From Erythrocercus mccallii (lineage: Eukaryota > Chordata > Aves > Passeriformes > Dicruridae): 64,000 bases of DNA. This document shows positions 53,300 through 64,000 of this stretch, piece after piece. The position numbers and the translations under genes were made by a program. How positions within the stretch are numbered: position 1 is the stretch's first letter; each line of letters starts with the position of its first letter. The notes under the pieces were generated by a model. That model did not search any database. It was given only the letters and a program-made list of their open reading frames with translations, and was not told the DNA's origin. The stretch spans positions 100,361-164,360 of the forward strand of contig VZRG01001642.1 in assembly GCA_013397435.1 (NCBI GenBank). Reading direction: 5' to 3'.

Positions 53300-53549
53300 C
53301 AAGGTGTGCTGAGGTGCACAAGAGCAGAGCCTGGCCAGCGCCAGCCCCGCTTTAGCGCTGCAGCACTTCGTCAAGTTTTTGTCCACCTAGAAGGAGCTGA
53401 TGGAGGAGTGGGAATTGCTGGGAAGGAGGCTTGCTAGAAAGAACGGTGGTTGACCTGGGCTCTAAAAGTGCTTGCCAGGAATCATCCTCTCAACTACAGC
53501 TGTTCCAGCTTCGGGGCCCTTGCCTACCGTGTGAATAGAATATGTACCG
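53300..53549 (+). other. Small CpG-containing patch ending in a consensus splice donor
   Basis: About eight CpG in 250 bases, four of them clustered in GCGCCAGCCCCGCTTTAGCG and the bases just after it, in an otherwise CpG-depleted region. The patch ends at CCG|GTAAGT (GT at 53550), a very good 5' splice site. It could be the first exon of a non-coding RNA or a remnant of inserted DNA. I recognise no protein. Confidence 0.25.
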
Positions 53550-56301
53550 GTAAGTTAAAGGAAGAGAACAGGGTTTCTTTTCATCTAAATGAATGCTTTA
53601 CCACTTCAAAAAATTCTATATTTGTCTCTCTAAATAGATCACAAATACATATTTCCAGTTTAAGGCAAGCTTAAGATTATTTTGCTCATTCTTAAATTAA
53701 AACAAATACTGACCAAGGACTCCCATATTTGTTCTCTGTTGATTTTACTTAACATTCTTCTACACAGATATCTTTTCAAGGTATATATAGGTACATTTCT
53801 TTTGAAATAAAAACTTTTCATAGTTCTATAAACACAGTTATGATCCAGATCAAAGCCATCCAAACATTTAGGACTGTTCGGGTACTGAATGTGAACAAGA
53901 AACAGAAGGACACCAGTTTTACACTTTATGTTTTGCTAGAAGCCTAGTTTCATCCAGATTCACAGTTCAGTGGAGGAGGCAGGAGTGTCACGAGGAACAC
54001 GTGGTATGTAGCGTGTCTCGTCATGGGTAAGTCCTGTGTTTTGTTGTAGGTGTATACCTGTAGCATGATATGTCCTGGGAATGACTGTAGAGCATAAATA
54101 TTGCCCAGTACAAATATTTCCAAGAACCCTCTGATGTCCATTTCCTGCAGCCTTCCTAGCCTTAGCTAGTTCTTCTACTTGTTGTGACAAACCTCAAAGA
54201 TATATCTGGAGACACAATGATGTTTCCTGCACACCTTTGCCATTATGATCAAAGATGAAAGCGAAGACAAGAAATTTCGTCCAAGTAGGAAGTAAATGTA
54301 AAATCAAATGGGATGGTGCAATGGAAACACGAAATAGTCGATCATAAACTGATGTGTTTCATACAAAGAATAGTGCCACACAGCAACAAATCCATCAGAA
54401 GTATGAGAGAAGCCATTGTAGTTAAAAAAGTTAAAAAAGGAGTCGAAATAGTTTCAAGGAGGATTCTTACAACATGAGGAATTAAGTGAACAAGAAAGCT
54501 CCCAGACTGTAAAAAGAAAATGTAGCTGTGATGATGACATTTTCCATCGTGTGGAGGAGGCAAGAGAAATTCATCAAGAATAAAGTGAAAGATATGTCAA
54601 CTATTTTACTTCCTTATTAATAATTGGGTTGGATCCACTATGCTGTTTGAGTCTGGTAAGCTTCTAAGGTAAAAGTAAGCTGATGTGAGAATCATTTTAA
54701 TGAAGTCATAGATTTTGGTTTTATAAAATATTCTGCTTTTCAGGCTTAAGGTTCTCACTGTATTTAATTGAGTAATAATTAATTATTGGTAGTAGCTACA
54801 GCTAGAAAGAGCCATGTGATACTGCAGCCAAGAAGAGGGGGTGCTAAGATTAGGGTCATATGAGCTGTTTGAAATGGTGTAATGTTTCAACAGAACTCAC
54901 AACCTTTCCAAATCATAATTCCCTTTATCAGAAGTATCTCAGAGCCAGTTTTGCAAACAGATGCTGGTACTAAGGGTTCAGCCACATGACTCAGCTCTGG
55001 CAGCCGAACCTGCCAGCACTTGCCCTGTGAACTGCCGTGACTGTCCAGGTGTGTGCTCCTGACCCGCTCCAAACGGGAGGTGATGCAGCCTGTAGGAATT
55101 TTACAGTGAGGCTGTTGCTCTGTTCTAAAGGCAGGCTAACAAACAGTGGCCAGCAACACAGTACATCTCACCTAACTGCCTACCCCAGCAGGCCTATCTG
55201 CAGCCAGTGAGTCATCCTGTCTTCAGATAGACCTGGAATGAATCACTTCTACAACTACCTACAGTTTGCTGCTGACTGCTGGGGCGGAATGGTGACTGAT
55301 TTAGGCTAGACTACTAACCTTTGGCTGGTTAAACTTAGACAAGAGCAATCCCACCCTCATCTGGTGTTCATAAGCTGCACCATTGTGAAAGTGTTTGTCT
55401 GAAATCATAAAGCCTACTGAGATTTTTAGAGAGGACCTATCACCTTTGTTTTGTCCTTTATCGAGGTAAAACATTTTGGTCACTGTTTTGGCCTACTGTT
55501 TCTGAAAATCCCCACCCAGGTGTGCCTGGAAGAAGCTTCAGCTTGGTAAACCCCAAATTTGTCAAAACTGAGAGGTCCTATAAGAAATGCTGCAGAACCA
55601 ACATGGTCATTGGCAGAAAGTCCCAATAGGGAAAAGAATGTTGAGTGCTTCCAGGCTAGGTGGGCTCAGGAAATGTGACACCACAGTGACACCCTAACAT
55701 GGAGAGGAGGTGTAAAAGATGTCTTTACTTATCTAGGAACAGGCAAGTTAGTTAAGGATAAACTTAATGTCTGGCATATTAATTAACTTCTGTGGAGTGT
55801 GGCTGTCTAGAACAAGCTCTTCATTGTCTGCTCCCTTAAATCTCTTTTTTTGAAGGCTATTTCAATCTCACAACCAGCAGGTTAAAGTGGTGCCAACTGA
55901 GACATGATAAGATTTGGGTTATCCTTATGACAGAGAGAAACACAGAAGGCAAATCTGAAAAATCAAGTTGTATGCTCCTATTCCAGAAAAGAGCTATGTC
56001 TTTAGCCAAAAAATGAAGCAGTTGCTGGAAAGACAGGGAAAACAAAAGCAAGGTTTGATACAATGGTCTTTGGGGGTTTTTTCAGAATGAAAGATGAAAG
56101 AGCAGTTTCTGAAAACAATAGCAAAGGTGTTGAAAATCAGTGGAGGAAGGAGATGTGAGTCATTAGTGTACATAAATCTAGATATCTAAATGGTAAGGCT
56201 GGTCAAAAACTTTCCAGCAAAAATATTTTTATAATGGAACTTGACTTTAATGGAGTTCATGTTTTCCACTGAAGTATTGAATAAATATTCTCCCCCCTCC
56301 A

Positions 56302-56319
56302 CCCCCCCCCCCCCCCCCC
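56302..56319. repeat. C18 homopolymer
   Basis: Eighteen consecutive C preceded by CCCCCCTCCA and followed by GAAAAAAAA. It can form a G-quadruplex on the minus strand, and the length is likely to be unreliable in the assembly. It produces the GGGGGVEGG run of a spurious minus-strand frame. Confidence 0.9.
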
Positions 56320-56435
56320 GAAAAAAAATTTTAGGCACCAACAAAATTAGGAATTTCTGAAAATGAATATATTTTTGCCAGGAAGAACAGTCTAGGTCAA
56401 AGCAAAACATCACATACATAGCAGAGGAAGCAGTA

Positions 56436-56468
56436 TGCTCAGAGCATCTGGCGTGCTCAGAGCATCTG
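56436..56468. repeat. 15-bp direct repeat, period 18
   Basis: TGCTCAGAGCATCTG occurs identically at 56436-56450 and 56454-56468 with GCG between the copies. Each copy also contains the inverted element TGCTCAGAGCA. Confidence 0.8.
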
Positions 56469-57347
56469 AGTATGTATTCAGAAATAGTCTCATTTGGGGT
56501 TCTGGGTTCTTTTTGGTCCTGAGGAGGATCATGGAAAATCTGAATACAATTAATTAGTAATTGTTGAGCAGAACAATATTTATTTGTTTTTGTAAAGGCC
56601 AAAGGACAAAACTACTGACAAGAGTTTTAGAGAGCTCTCATTATACCATTAATGCAATACTCTGCACTAACTAGTACACTACTGGGTCTAGGCACTGTAT
56701 ACCCTTCATGTTAAAATTTCAATATATACATATACTGTCTCAAGTCTATTAATATTAAAGTTTAATATTCATTAGTATTCCAGTCAGACAAATATGTTCC
56801 AGGCCATTAGAGTGCAATATAAAAAGTCATTACTTTTTCCAGATAAAGTGCAATGCACTGAAAAGGAAGTTTTCTTTTGAACTATAAACTTGGATGATAT
56901 CTTAATATGTGAATGTACAACTACTGAAGCTGTTAATGTGTAACTAACTGAAAGATTCTTTGGAACAGTACCTTGAGCCTCTGCAGTTTTCTCAGTCATG
57001 TTCCTGTCAACAACTTAGGATTTGCATGTGCTATGATAAAATATTTTACATATAACAAATACAGTTGCATCAGAGAGGAAATTAAAGGCAATTTCCCTTC
57101 TAGCTATCCTTTTCTTTTTTTCTAAAGGTCTATGAACCCTCTCTAAATGTTGCTTTATCCCTACTATTATGAAAAACAAGTCTGTTGGGAAACACAGTTA
57201 AATCATCCAGAAGTCTTATAACACCCATTTCTGATTATTTCACAATGATATTTTTATTTCTGTGTGGAACACTGAAGCAAAGAGACATGAAAATTCCATA
57301 AAATTGAGAAAACACATGCTCATGCTGAAGGGAATTTTTTTATCTTT

Positions 57348-57451
57348 GGAAGGAAGGAAGGAAGGAAGGAAGGGAGGAAGGGAGGAAGGGAGGAAGGAAG
57401 GAAGGAAGGAAGGAAGGAAGGAAGGAAGGAAGGAAGGAAGGAAGGAAGGAA
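57348..57451. repeat. (GGAA)n microsatellite, about 104 bp
   Basis: About 26 tandem GGAA units with three GGGA variants in the first third. Both strands stay open through it (EGRK repeats on one strand, LPSF repeats on the other), so the frames called here are artefacts. The array is pure enough to be length-variable. Confidence 0.97.
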
Positions 57452-60400
57452 TCACAGTCAATATCAGGCTGAAATAAAAGTGTCTAGGAAATAGAAATCA
57501 ATAAAATATTTTAAAACAAAGCCTATGACCTTTTGGTAGTTCAGCTATCCCTCCTAAGAAATTACACTCTTCTTAGAATCTTTCTTACATGCTTTTCATA
57601 ATCTGTTTAGAAGTAACTATTTTACACTATGCTCCTAAATTTGTCCCCAGCAGTCTTCCTCCTCACATCTGGCCCTTTGATTTTTCATTCTGTTTATGAA
57701 AATAAGGCTGCTTGCAAGGTTACTACACTTCCCAGGGCATTCACTAGGTGTACCTGAAAGTCGTGCCCTGTGTTTGCCTGAGGTATTGGCTGCTCCTCCT
57801 ATAAAGGGGACTGCATTTGTTTGCAGATGAAATCTATATTATTGATTTCTAGCCATCAAGATTCAGGCAGCTGCTGTTTTCTGAAACCCTAAGGCAAACA
57901 ATGAATTGCAGCACCAGAGAGATACCAGAAAATTTTTCTTGCTTCTGCCATTTCCTTGCACTAGCTTTTATGTCTTTTATCCTGACTTTCTGCTTTGGAG
58001 ACATGTCTAAGTCATATTTCATATGAATATATTTTGTGTACAGAGATTTTTCTTGCTCTTCTAAATGCAGTAGTCCTCTAGACTCTAGCAGTCTGTCAAA
58101 GGGGATCAAAGAAGGAGATGAGAGGAGACAGTTTAAAAGGGAATTGCTGATCAAAGGAATGCAAAAAAAAAACCATTTTGACCAGAGATATGTGATATTG
58201 TGTCCTGGGAGAAATGGTATAGAGGGAATAATGCTCTGTTTTGTTATTAAAATAAAGGTTGGCAATAATAATAGGTTCTTTAAAAAGATTGTAAATCTCT
58301 TATTATTATCTAATAAAAATTAAGCCGTGGCTTTTTGATAGCTTTTCAGGTCCTTTCATCAACTCTTCAGACCTAAGGGCTCTTTTCTTTTTGATATACA
58401 TTTGACTCTTCTGCTGAAGTCCCTTGAACTGATTAGTTTTGAAGGTACAATACAGGACTAAATGGATTGGTATTTATATTTTATTGGCTTGTTAAAACCA
58501 AGCATGTTCTGATGAAGAAAAATTGACAAACTGGCAAAGATTAAAAGCTGTGAAGGGCAAAACATGTAACTGGGACAAGTTTCAGTATTGGTGTGAATCC
58601 ATCAGGAAGCCACCTACTTTGCACCAGGCTTGTGGTGTGAGAAATGCACCCACACAGATCAGAATCCACCCAGAGCTGTAGGATGGTGCTCTCTGCACCA
58701 GCACAGGGTTGCTTTCAAACTCGGCATCCCCAAGTACCTGACAAGGCACAAACACAAACCAATAATATATTTGCAACAAAAGCAGTTCACATTCTAGGAG
58801 ATGTCAAGAAATGTCTGACAGCTACAGTAAAGATAACTAATGCAAGTCAAAACAAAGCCAACATTTTCAAAATACTGCTAGTATCTTAATCTATACTTTT
58901 AATTAAATTACTCAATCACAGACCTTATTAAAGACATTACAGTTGTGAAATTTCTGTAATTCTGAAAGAAAAGAGTCCCCATTCTGTTGCCTGAACACAA
59001 TGTAGAACCAAGCTTTTCCTAGGAACACAGGGACTGATTCAGAAAGGCCAACTTCAGACATGCCTGACAGTCCAGTTCTGCAGAAATGCCACATGAACAC
59101 CCACCCCTTATTGGCAATGTGTCTCCTGCAGTTGTAAATCAAAATTTTGTGAATTTTGTTTTGGATTCCTGATTATAAATACAATATTTTAAAACACAGT
59201 CTAACATGCACTGGATATTGTGATTTCAGTGTAGACTCTTACTGTTCTTGTAATACTTTGATATCAATAGTGCTGGAGGGAAAGTACCACCAAATGATTG
59301 TATGGATTTGAACCTAGCTTTAAAAAAACCCAACAAAACAGTAAGAACACAGTTCACAATGACAAAGCCTTTCAGTCTCTTTTTTGATAAAGATTCTTGA
59401 TTCTAAAAAGCACAGGTACGCAACAGAATTACGAAATACATCAACATTTCTCTTCTTTTATTGCTTTTTATTTTGTGGGAAGGGTTGGCAGACCTATTTG
59501 TAAACATGCATCACTCATCCCATTGCTGATCTATTAACCAATAAAGTTAATAACATTTAAAAATACAACAACTTGAAATGTAAAACAGAGTTGCATATGG
59601 ACTCTTGTCATCTCCAGAATTAGAAACACTGTTCACTTTTTGGAGAGCAGTATGAATTAATAGATGAATGAGGAAGAAGAAAGGCAGACACATAAATAAT
59701 TTTAAAACGTGACTAATGTTCTAAACCATTAAATGAAGATTTTATATCTCTTTCCATGCAGTTGCATGATTCTCTCATTAAGAGCAATTTCTCTTCAGAA
59801 TTCCTCAGTGTCTTTCCTAAGAGAGTTTCACCACTGTGAAAGAAGATTACAAAATAGTGGATTTTCCTTAATATCCTCTGGTTAGCAATGAAAATTTATA
59901 TCACAAAACAGACATTTCTGAAGTTTGCAGACATTAATGGTTTAATAATCATTGCAATATATATAGCCATTTTTATGTGTGTTTACATAATAGAAGCACC
60001 AAAGCCTGCTGAATTGGAAGTTGATCAAAGTCATATTCCCAATTAGGCAGTAAGCCAAGAGAAAGGGCAAGTTGATAAACTCTTCACAGTATTCACATAC
60101 CCCTTAAAGGCTAATAATCATGGGATTATTGATATAAATACACAGGCAAAATAAAAAAATTGAAGCTTTTATCTTAGAACAATCAAAAAATAAAATTTTC
60201 ATCCTAGGAAAAAAATTTTACCACAGACATTCATGCACTCCTGAATATTAATGGATTTTCTTTTCATTTTGCACAAGACCAGAAGGTTCTACCAAAGGGT
60301 AGAACCGCTGAAATTTTTTTTCAATTATTTTGAAAGGTTTCAGTGGACAGTTTTGAGAGCCTTCTTCTGAAAATAGCAGTACAGTTATATTACTACAGAG

Positions 60401-62344
60401 ATTTCTAACCTCACTGTCATTTCAGTGAAGAAAGAATTAGGACTGTAATTTTTTTTTAGAAACAAATAGAAATAGAAATAGAAACAAATGTAAAACCTGT
60501 TCTCTTTAGGGGACAATGATGACTAGGGCTAGATGCCAGAATACTGGATTTGACATTGAAAGGATTCCCTCAGAGGTCATGAAGAAAAATTATCTTTACA
60601 CACAAAACCTAGGATGCTGGAAACAAAATATTGAATGCTTTCTCTAGAGTCATGTTAGCCATAGACCTACTCAATAGTACTGTTCTGACGACAACTGGTT
60701 TTTCCATAATTGAGCTACCATGATCCTAAGAACACACAGCAACACAACTGTGTGCTGCCCCAAACTCTTTTTTTCTTTTGCAGTTACTAATAAATGCACC
60801 TTTTCAGTTAGTTCCTCCATTTGGTCCATGATTAGAGCAAATAAACAGTTTATCCAATTCTTAGCCTTTGCTTAAGGCAGGAAATGTTAACCCAGAATAT
60901 GGTCTTTTAGCTCCACAGTTACACATCTTCCCTCATAACTAGAATGTCTTCATTTTTTTAATTTTTTTTCTCTTATGGAGGAATGTAGGGTTTGATTTGT
61001 CTTTATCACAGTAAAAATAATTTCCATGGAACAACAGAAAATTCATATAAATGTCTTTGAGGAGTTTGGTTTGATTTTCCCTGGGATATTCAAGAATCTC
61101 CTCAGAATATTGTTAAATGATGCTTTGAATAATCCCTTTACTCATAGGTACTTTACTTAACAAATTACAGACCTTATATATATTCATAGTAAACTAGAAA
61201 AACCAGAGCTGTGCCAAACCTAGGTGCAAAGCCCCATTGTGCTAGTTTACTACAAGTAATCTTTTGCTCCCTTTCTTTTCTAAAAGTTGGTTTATCCTGA
61301 TCTGACTAGAACTGTTCACTATTTCTTGTATCCTTTTGATATAGAAAACTTTCCTAAAAACCTGAAACAAGCTGATCCTTCATGGTGTCAGTGAACATTT
61401 AGAATACACAACACTTTCCAGGCTGGTCTTCCAATGCAGCTTCTCTACTGGTGGTGCTGCTGCTGCAAGCCAAGGGCTGTTGGAGCTGCTGGGAATTGCT
61501 CATGGCACAGCAGGTGGGCTCTGCCTGCATGTACCTGCAGTACTTTGTAATGGTTTTTGTAAACCCTCCAGCACTTAAGAGCTGAGGAAATGTCCACTGT
61601 CAGACAGAAAACACAAGTAACAAATGTCAGTGAGAGGATGGAGTTCTTGCTCAATCTTCCTAATATTCAACAAAGTAGCCCTTCAGAAAAGGATTTTTAA
61701 AATTCTGTTCCTGTGTGAAACAGCAAATGTATGAGCTCACCACACCCCAAAGCAAACTCAGACCCACTTGCATTTGACTGCAGCCCTTTTTAGCTACACA
61801 AGAGAAAACATGATTTCATAATGCCACCCATCACTTACGCACTCTCTCTTAGCAACCCCAGCTCATGAAGCAATTTAGGTCACACAGATGACTGCACTCA
61901 ATCCCTACCAGCAAAGCTGGTGTTTAAGAACTCACCATTAATCATGCTCTATAATATTCAGGTATGTGCATGTTACAGTGCAGTCAGTGCCATGCAGAAA
62001 CCTGTACATACTAACCATGGCTAATTTAGAGGAGGCATGTAAAATAATTAAGCAGTAAACCACAAGGCATTTCAAGGAGATCAGTGATGTTTCTTTGATT
62101 TTTGTAAAGTCTGGGAACAATGGACACAACACATGGAGTGCAAAACTATTTACAAATTGTACTATTAATCATCTTTTATATACTGGATAAAGGTCCATAA
62201 ATACATATAAAAATATTACCATGATTATACACCAATTCTGATCTCTCAGCTTAGTTCTGACAAATGGCTACACAGACACCCCGCATTGCTAGACCACCAG
62301 GTTAGGTGCACATTGCACTTGGGTCCTCATGTAGACAATCCCCA

Positions 62345-62987
62345 AAGATATGGTGGATGTGGAGAATGAGGTCAGACATGACCTAGCAGTGTGCCCTTGC
62401 AGCCCAGAAATCCAGCAGTATCCTGGGCTGCATCCAGAGCAGTGTGGGCAGCAGGTGAAGGAGGAGATTCTGCCCCTCTACTTCGCCTTGGTGAGACCCC
62501 ACCTGGAGGGCTGCATCCAGCTCTGAGGTCTCAGCACAAGGACATGGACCTGTTCGAGCAAGACTAGAGGAGGCCACAAAGATGATCAGAAGGATGGAGC
62601 ACTCCTGCTATGAGAAAATAATAGCAGAGAGAATTGGGATTGTTCAGCCTGGAGAAGAGAAAGTTTTGGGATGACCTAATTGCATCCTTCCAGTACCTGA
62701 AGAAAGAGTATAAGTGAGATGGATAAGGACTTTTTACAGGAGCATGTGGAAACATGACAATAGGAATGACTTCAAACTCAAAAAGAGTAGGCTTAGATTA
62801 GATATAAAAATCTTTTAAAAATCACTTCCTCTAAGGGTGGTGAGGCACTGGCACAGCTTGACCAGGGAGGCTGTGGATGCTCCATTCCTAGAAGTCTAGT
62901 GAAAGGCATCCATTCCCACAGCAGGGATGTTGAAACTAGATGGCCTCTAATGTCCCTTCCAGCTCAAGCCATTCTATGATTCTATGA
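62345..62987 (+). mobile_element. CR1 LINE, 5'-truncated, about 640 bp
   Basis: From about 62345 the sequence follows the last part of CR1 ORF2 and its 3' UTR: CAGTGTGCCCTTGCAGCCC, CTTGGTGAGACCCCACCTGG, TTCAGCCTGGAGAAGAG, AGGGTGGTGAGGCACTGG, then the terminus CCATTCTATGATTCTATGA at 62987. These are hallmarks of an avian CR1 that primed reverse transcription at the ATTCTATG repeats and stopped early. The reverse transcriptase frame is interrupted by stops and indels, so it is inactive. An antisense 64-aa frame (62383-62577) is a shadow of this element. Confidence 0.95.
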
Positions 62988-63819
62988 GTTATGATGTATC
63001 TGTGAATCTACAAGAAGCATGTGTCACCCAGCTCAGCAAGGAATAAAAGCTTTTCCCTTCATATAATTCAGTCTGAGGACAGGAAGGACCACCTGCCACT
63101 ACTGGCCCAGTGACACATCAGTCTGCAGAAAGCCTGTCACTTTGTTGTGATGGCACACAGAGTCAAAGATGAATTCAACCAGGGCACAGAGGATATCCTT
63201 CAGAGTATGAGTGATTCAACTGGGCATGTGAGGCTGCACCTGAGTGTGTCTATGAGAAGTGTGAAAATCTAGTGACAGCCAGTGCCCTATGAAGCCTTCA
63301 TTTCAGCAGGATTGCCTCACCAAGCACCAGGTGCCTAGGCACAGCTCAGGAACCTAGGTTAGGCAAACCATATGCAATCAGGAATTAATGTCCACATAGG
63401 ATGGTTTTCAATGAAAAATAATATTAGGCAAAGACTGAAAATTATGGCTACTGTACTATTATAGCATGAGATGAGAAAATCAAGTATGAGGAGAAGATAG
63501 AAAAGGAGAAGACTTGTTAACAGTTGGCAAAAGTGTCTTGGAAGAAGTGGGAGCAGGAAAAAAAAGAGAGCTTCAAGGCCAGGCAGAAATCTAGTGTTAA
63601 CAGCTTTAACATGGCATATTCTATCTTGGACTATGAGGGAAGCATGGTGACTTTTGTGATAGATATCCACAATGTTGGTCATACTTGGAATGGATCATTC
63701 TGTGTCCACCTCTTAGAGCATTCAGTCTCCAATGTCCTCAGAGAGTTCCTCTCAATAGCACAGCATGATGCATTTACTTTGAACTGGGCAGTGAACCTGA
63801 TGCAAATCTGCACCCTGTT
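62988..63819. other. Intergenic DNA between two CR1 copies
   Basis: AT-rich sequence. The two opposing 106- and 107-aa frames (63524-63844 plus, 63359-63682 minus) overlap on opposite strands, and the plus one runs into the next CR1. Neither shows a domain. Confidence 0.6.
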
Positions 63820-64000
63820 ACAGAATCACAGAATCACAGAATGACCAGGTTGGAAGAGACCTTCAAGATCATCGAGTCCAACCCATGCCCTACATCTCAA
63901 CTAAACCATGGCACTGAGTGCCACATCCAGTCTCTTTTTAAACACATCCAGGGATGGTGATTCCACCACTTCCCCAGGCAGATCATTCCAAAACTTTATT
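63820..64000 (-). mobile_element. CR1 LINE 3' end, continues past window
   Basis: The plus strand starts with AGAATCAC repeats, then GACCAGGTTGGAAGAGACC, TCAAGATCATCGAGTCCAACC, ACTAAACCATGGCACTGAGTG and CCACATCCAGTC: the reverse complement of a CR1 3' UTR. Few differences from what I remember of avian consensus suggest a fairly young copy. It is cut by the window end, so its length is unknown. Confidence 0.95.

Larger units (their letters stand above)
52461..62344. other. Intergenic DNA, no gene recognised
   Basis: Mostly AT-rich. A CpG-retaining patch at 53300-54560 is described separately, as are the poly-C tract, an 18-bp duplication and the GGAA microsatellite. The 138-aa minus-strand frames (56186-56602 and 57849-58265) include low-complexity runs and show no domain. 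The rest, notably 59200-61400, is very AT-rich with nothing recognisable. Confidence 0.6.

Noticed and set aside
57240..57477. Repetitive frames on both strands (LPSF and EGRK repeats)
   Set aside because: They are direct translations of the GGAA microsatellite.
62383..62755. Minus-strand frames of 63-64 aa
   Set aside because: They are antisense shadows of the CR1 LINE at 62345-62987.
1..64000. CRISPR arrays, operons, ribosome binding sites, riboswitches
   Set aside because: Gene density, CpG depletion and CR1 retroposons show vertebrate nuclear DNA. The few short direct repeats have no spacer-repeat periodicity.

Overview
This is a stretch of vertebrate nuclear DNA, almost certainly from a bird and most likely a passerine. 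The background is AT-rich, CpG-poor and has no prokaryotic gene packing. It carries truncated CR1 LINE copies in both orientations, several with the typical ATTCTATGATTCTATGA 3' end. One short retroposon joins a tRNA-Ile-like head to a CR1 tail, an architecture I know from passerine SINEs of the TguSINE1 type. A 605-base run of N marks an assembly gap.

Layout: 1-40.5 kb is intergenic. It holds the gap (13169-13773), a solo retroviral LTR on the minus strand (15964-16672), a CR1 scrap (about 21941-22010), the tRNA-Ile/CR1 SINE (about 31691-31832) and scattered simple repeats. A CpG island begins near 40.55 kb and covers the promoter and 5' half of the only confident protein-coding gene, FAM110C (CDS 41388-42485, plus strand, 365 aa). 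Downstream, 42.5-49.1 kb is repeat-free apart from short runs. It contains poly(A) signals at 45299 and 49088 and a strong 3' splice acceptor at 45714, so it probably holds the gene's intron and 3' UTR. From 49.1 to 64 kb the sequence is again intergenic, with three CR1 copies (52328, 62345 and 63820 to the window edge), a (GGAA)n microsatellite and a poly-C tract.

FAM110C is a centrosome and spindle-pole associated protein. Both ends of the family fold are intact here, so the gene looks functional. Its exact 3' structure is the main open question: either the reading frame ends in the first coding exon (last residues ELA), or splicing near the C-terminus to 45715 replaces the last six residues with two.

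I found no convincing new multi-gene system. The most informative non-genic items are the solo LTR with clear termini, TATA box and poly(A) signal, the tRNA/CR1 composite SINE, and the possible alternative C-terminus of FAM110C. Most open reading frames outside FAM110C are short, lack recognisable domains and are best explained as chance.
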